Shown here: one piece after another, positions 63,883 through 64,000 of the stretch
How positions within the stretch are numbered: the stretch's first letter is position 1
Layout: every line of letters begins with the position of its first letter
DNA from: Nostoc sp. UHCC 0702
Lineage (GTDB): Bacteria; Cyanobacteriota; Cyanobacteriia; Cyanobacteriales; Nostocaceae
Direction of reading: 5' to 3'
Length of the DNA stretch: 64,000 nucleotides
NCBI GenBank assembly: GCA_017164015.1
Contig: CP071065.1
Location: 1,636,001 to 1,700,000, forward strand
Notes under the pieces: generated by a model
Seen by the model: only the letters and a program-made list of their open reading frames with translations
Databases searched by the model: none
Told to the model about the DNA's origin: nothing
Program-made: the position numbers and the translations under genes

Positions 63883-64000
63883 GAGGTCAAGCCCTCGGTC
63901 TGTTAGCACGGCTCGGCTACGTACATTACTGCACTTCCACCTACCGCCTATAAACGGGTGTTCTGCCCGTGACCTTACCCACCTTCGTGGTGAGAGCACT
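63883..64000 (-). rRNA. rrl: 23S ribosomal RNA, 3' end (partial)
   Basis: The minus strand reads CACGAAGGTGGGTAAGGTCA, GGCGGTAGGTGGAAGTGCAG, and GAGGGCTTGACCTC at the 3' end, as in cyanobacterial 23S rRNA. The gene continues beyond the window. The spacer to 5S holds ATTCGTA heptamers (about 63785-63802). Confidence 0.95.

Overview
The window looks like chromosomal DNA of a filamentous, probably Nostocales-type cyanobacterium. The evidence is phosphoribulokinase, a petH whose N-terminus is a phycobilisome-linker (CpcD-like) domain, stand-alone and ValRS-fused CAAD domains, frequent GCGATCGC (HIP1) octamers, and many short tandem heptamer repeats (STRR type) and fold-back elements between genes. 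I saw no prophage, no intact insertion sequence, no CRISPR array and no tRNA gene.

Layout. 0-6.2 kb: 3' part of aspS, a Uma2 nuclease, a small zinc-ribbon-like ORF, a Nudix hydrolase, then a TetR/recombinase-like fusion regulator divergent from a membrane fatty-acid desaturase, with two operator-like palindromes between them. 6.2-18 kb: repeat-rich DNA plus a two-component cluster (RR-HPt hybrid, multi-PAS histidine kinase, two single-REC regulators, a small HTH protein, a second histidine kinase). 19-28.7 kb: core metabolism (metK, prk, petH, hom), an SLH-domain protein and a CAAD protein, with a probable IS605-type relic upstream of petH. 29.6-38 kb: pentapeptide protein, alpha/beta hydrolase, GH-like protein, serine hydrolase, DUF2358 protein, small conserved protein and a PcrA/UvrD helicase. 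38.1-40.5 kb: an ABM-fold protein and an ATPase/HNH pair that fits the Septu (PtuAB) anti-phage system. 40.7-47.6 kb: metallophosphoesterase, Pro/Thr-rich membrane protein, Ap4A-phosphorylase-like enzyme, PEP-CTERM-like protein, alkaline phosphatase, small paralogous N-terminus protein and a CDF metal transporter. 48.5-56.3 kb: class V aminotransferase with a decayed partial duplicate behind it, two tandem paralogues of unknown family with a nucleotidyltransferase-like motif, a DEDDh exonuclease, a GxxExxY protein and recN. 56.6-64 kb: ABC1/UbiB kinase, two conserved unknowns, valS with an inserted CAAD domain, then 5S and the 3' end of 23S rRNA on the minus strand.

Functional themes. The 7-18 kb genes have the parts of a phosphorelay: two kinases without their own receivers, an HPt module inside a response regulator, and two stand-alone receivers. 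The 43.8-47.6 kb block is all on the minus strand and joins a metal-dependent phosphatase to a metal transporter. The most distinctive non-coding signal is a set of fold-back elements of at least two kinds (cores A and B) that share similar termini, alongside heptamer arrays. In hom and valS such repeat-like sequence is kept in frame inside essential coding sequence.
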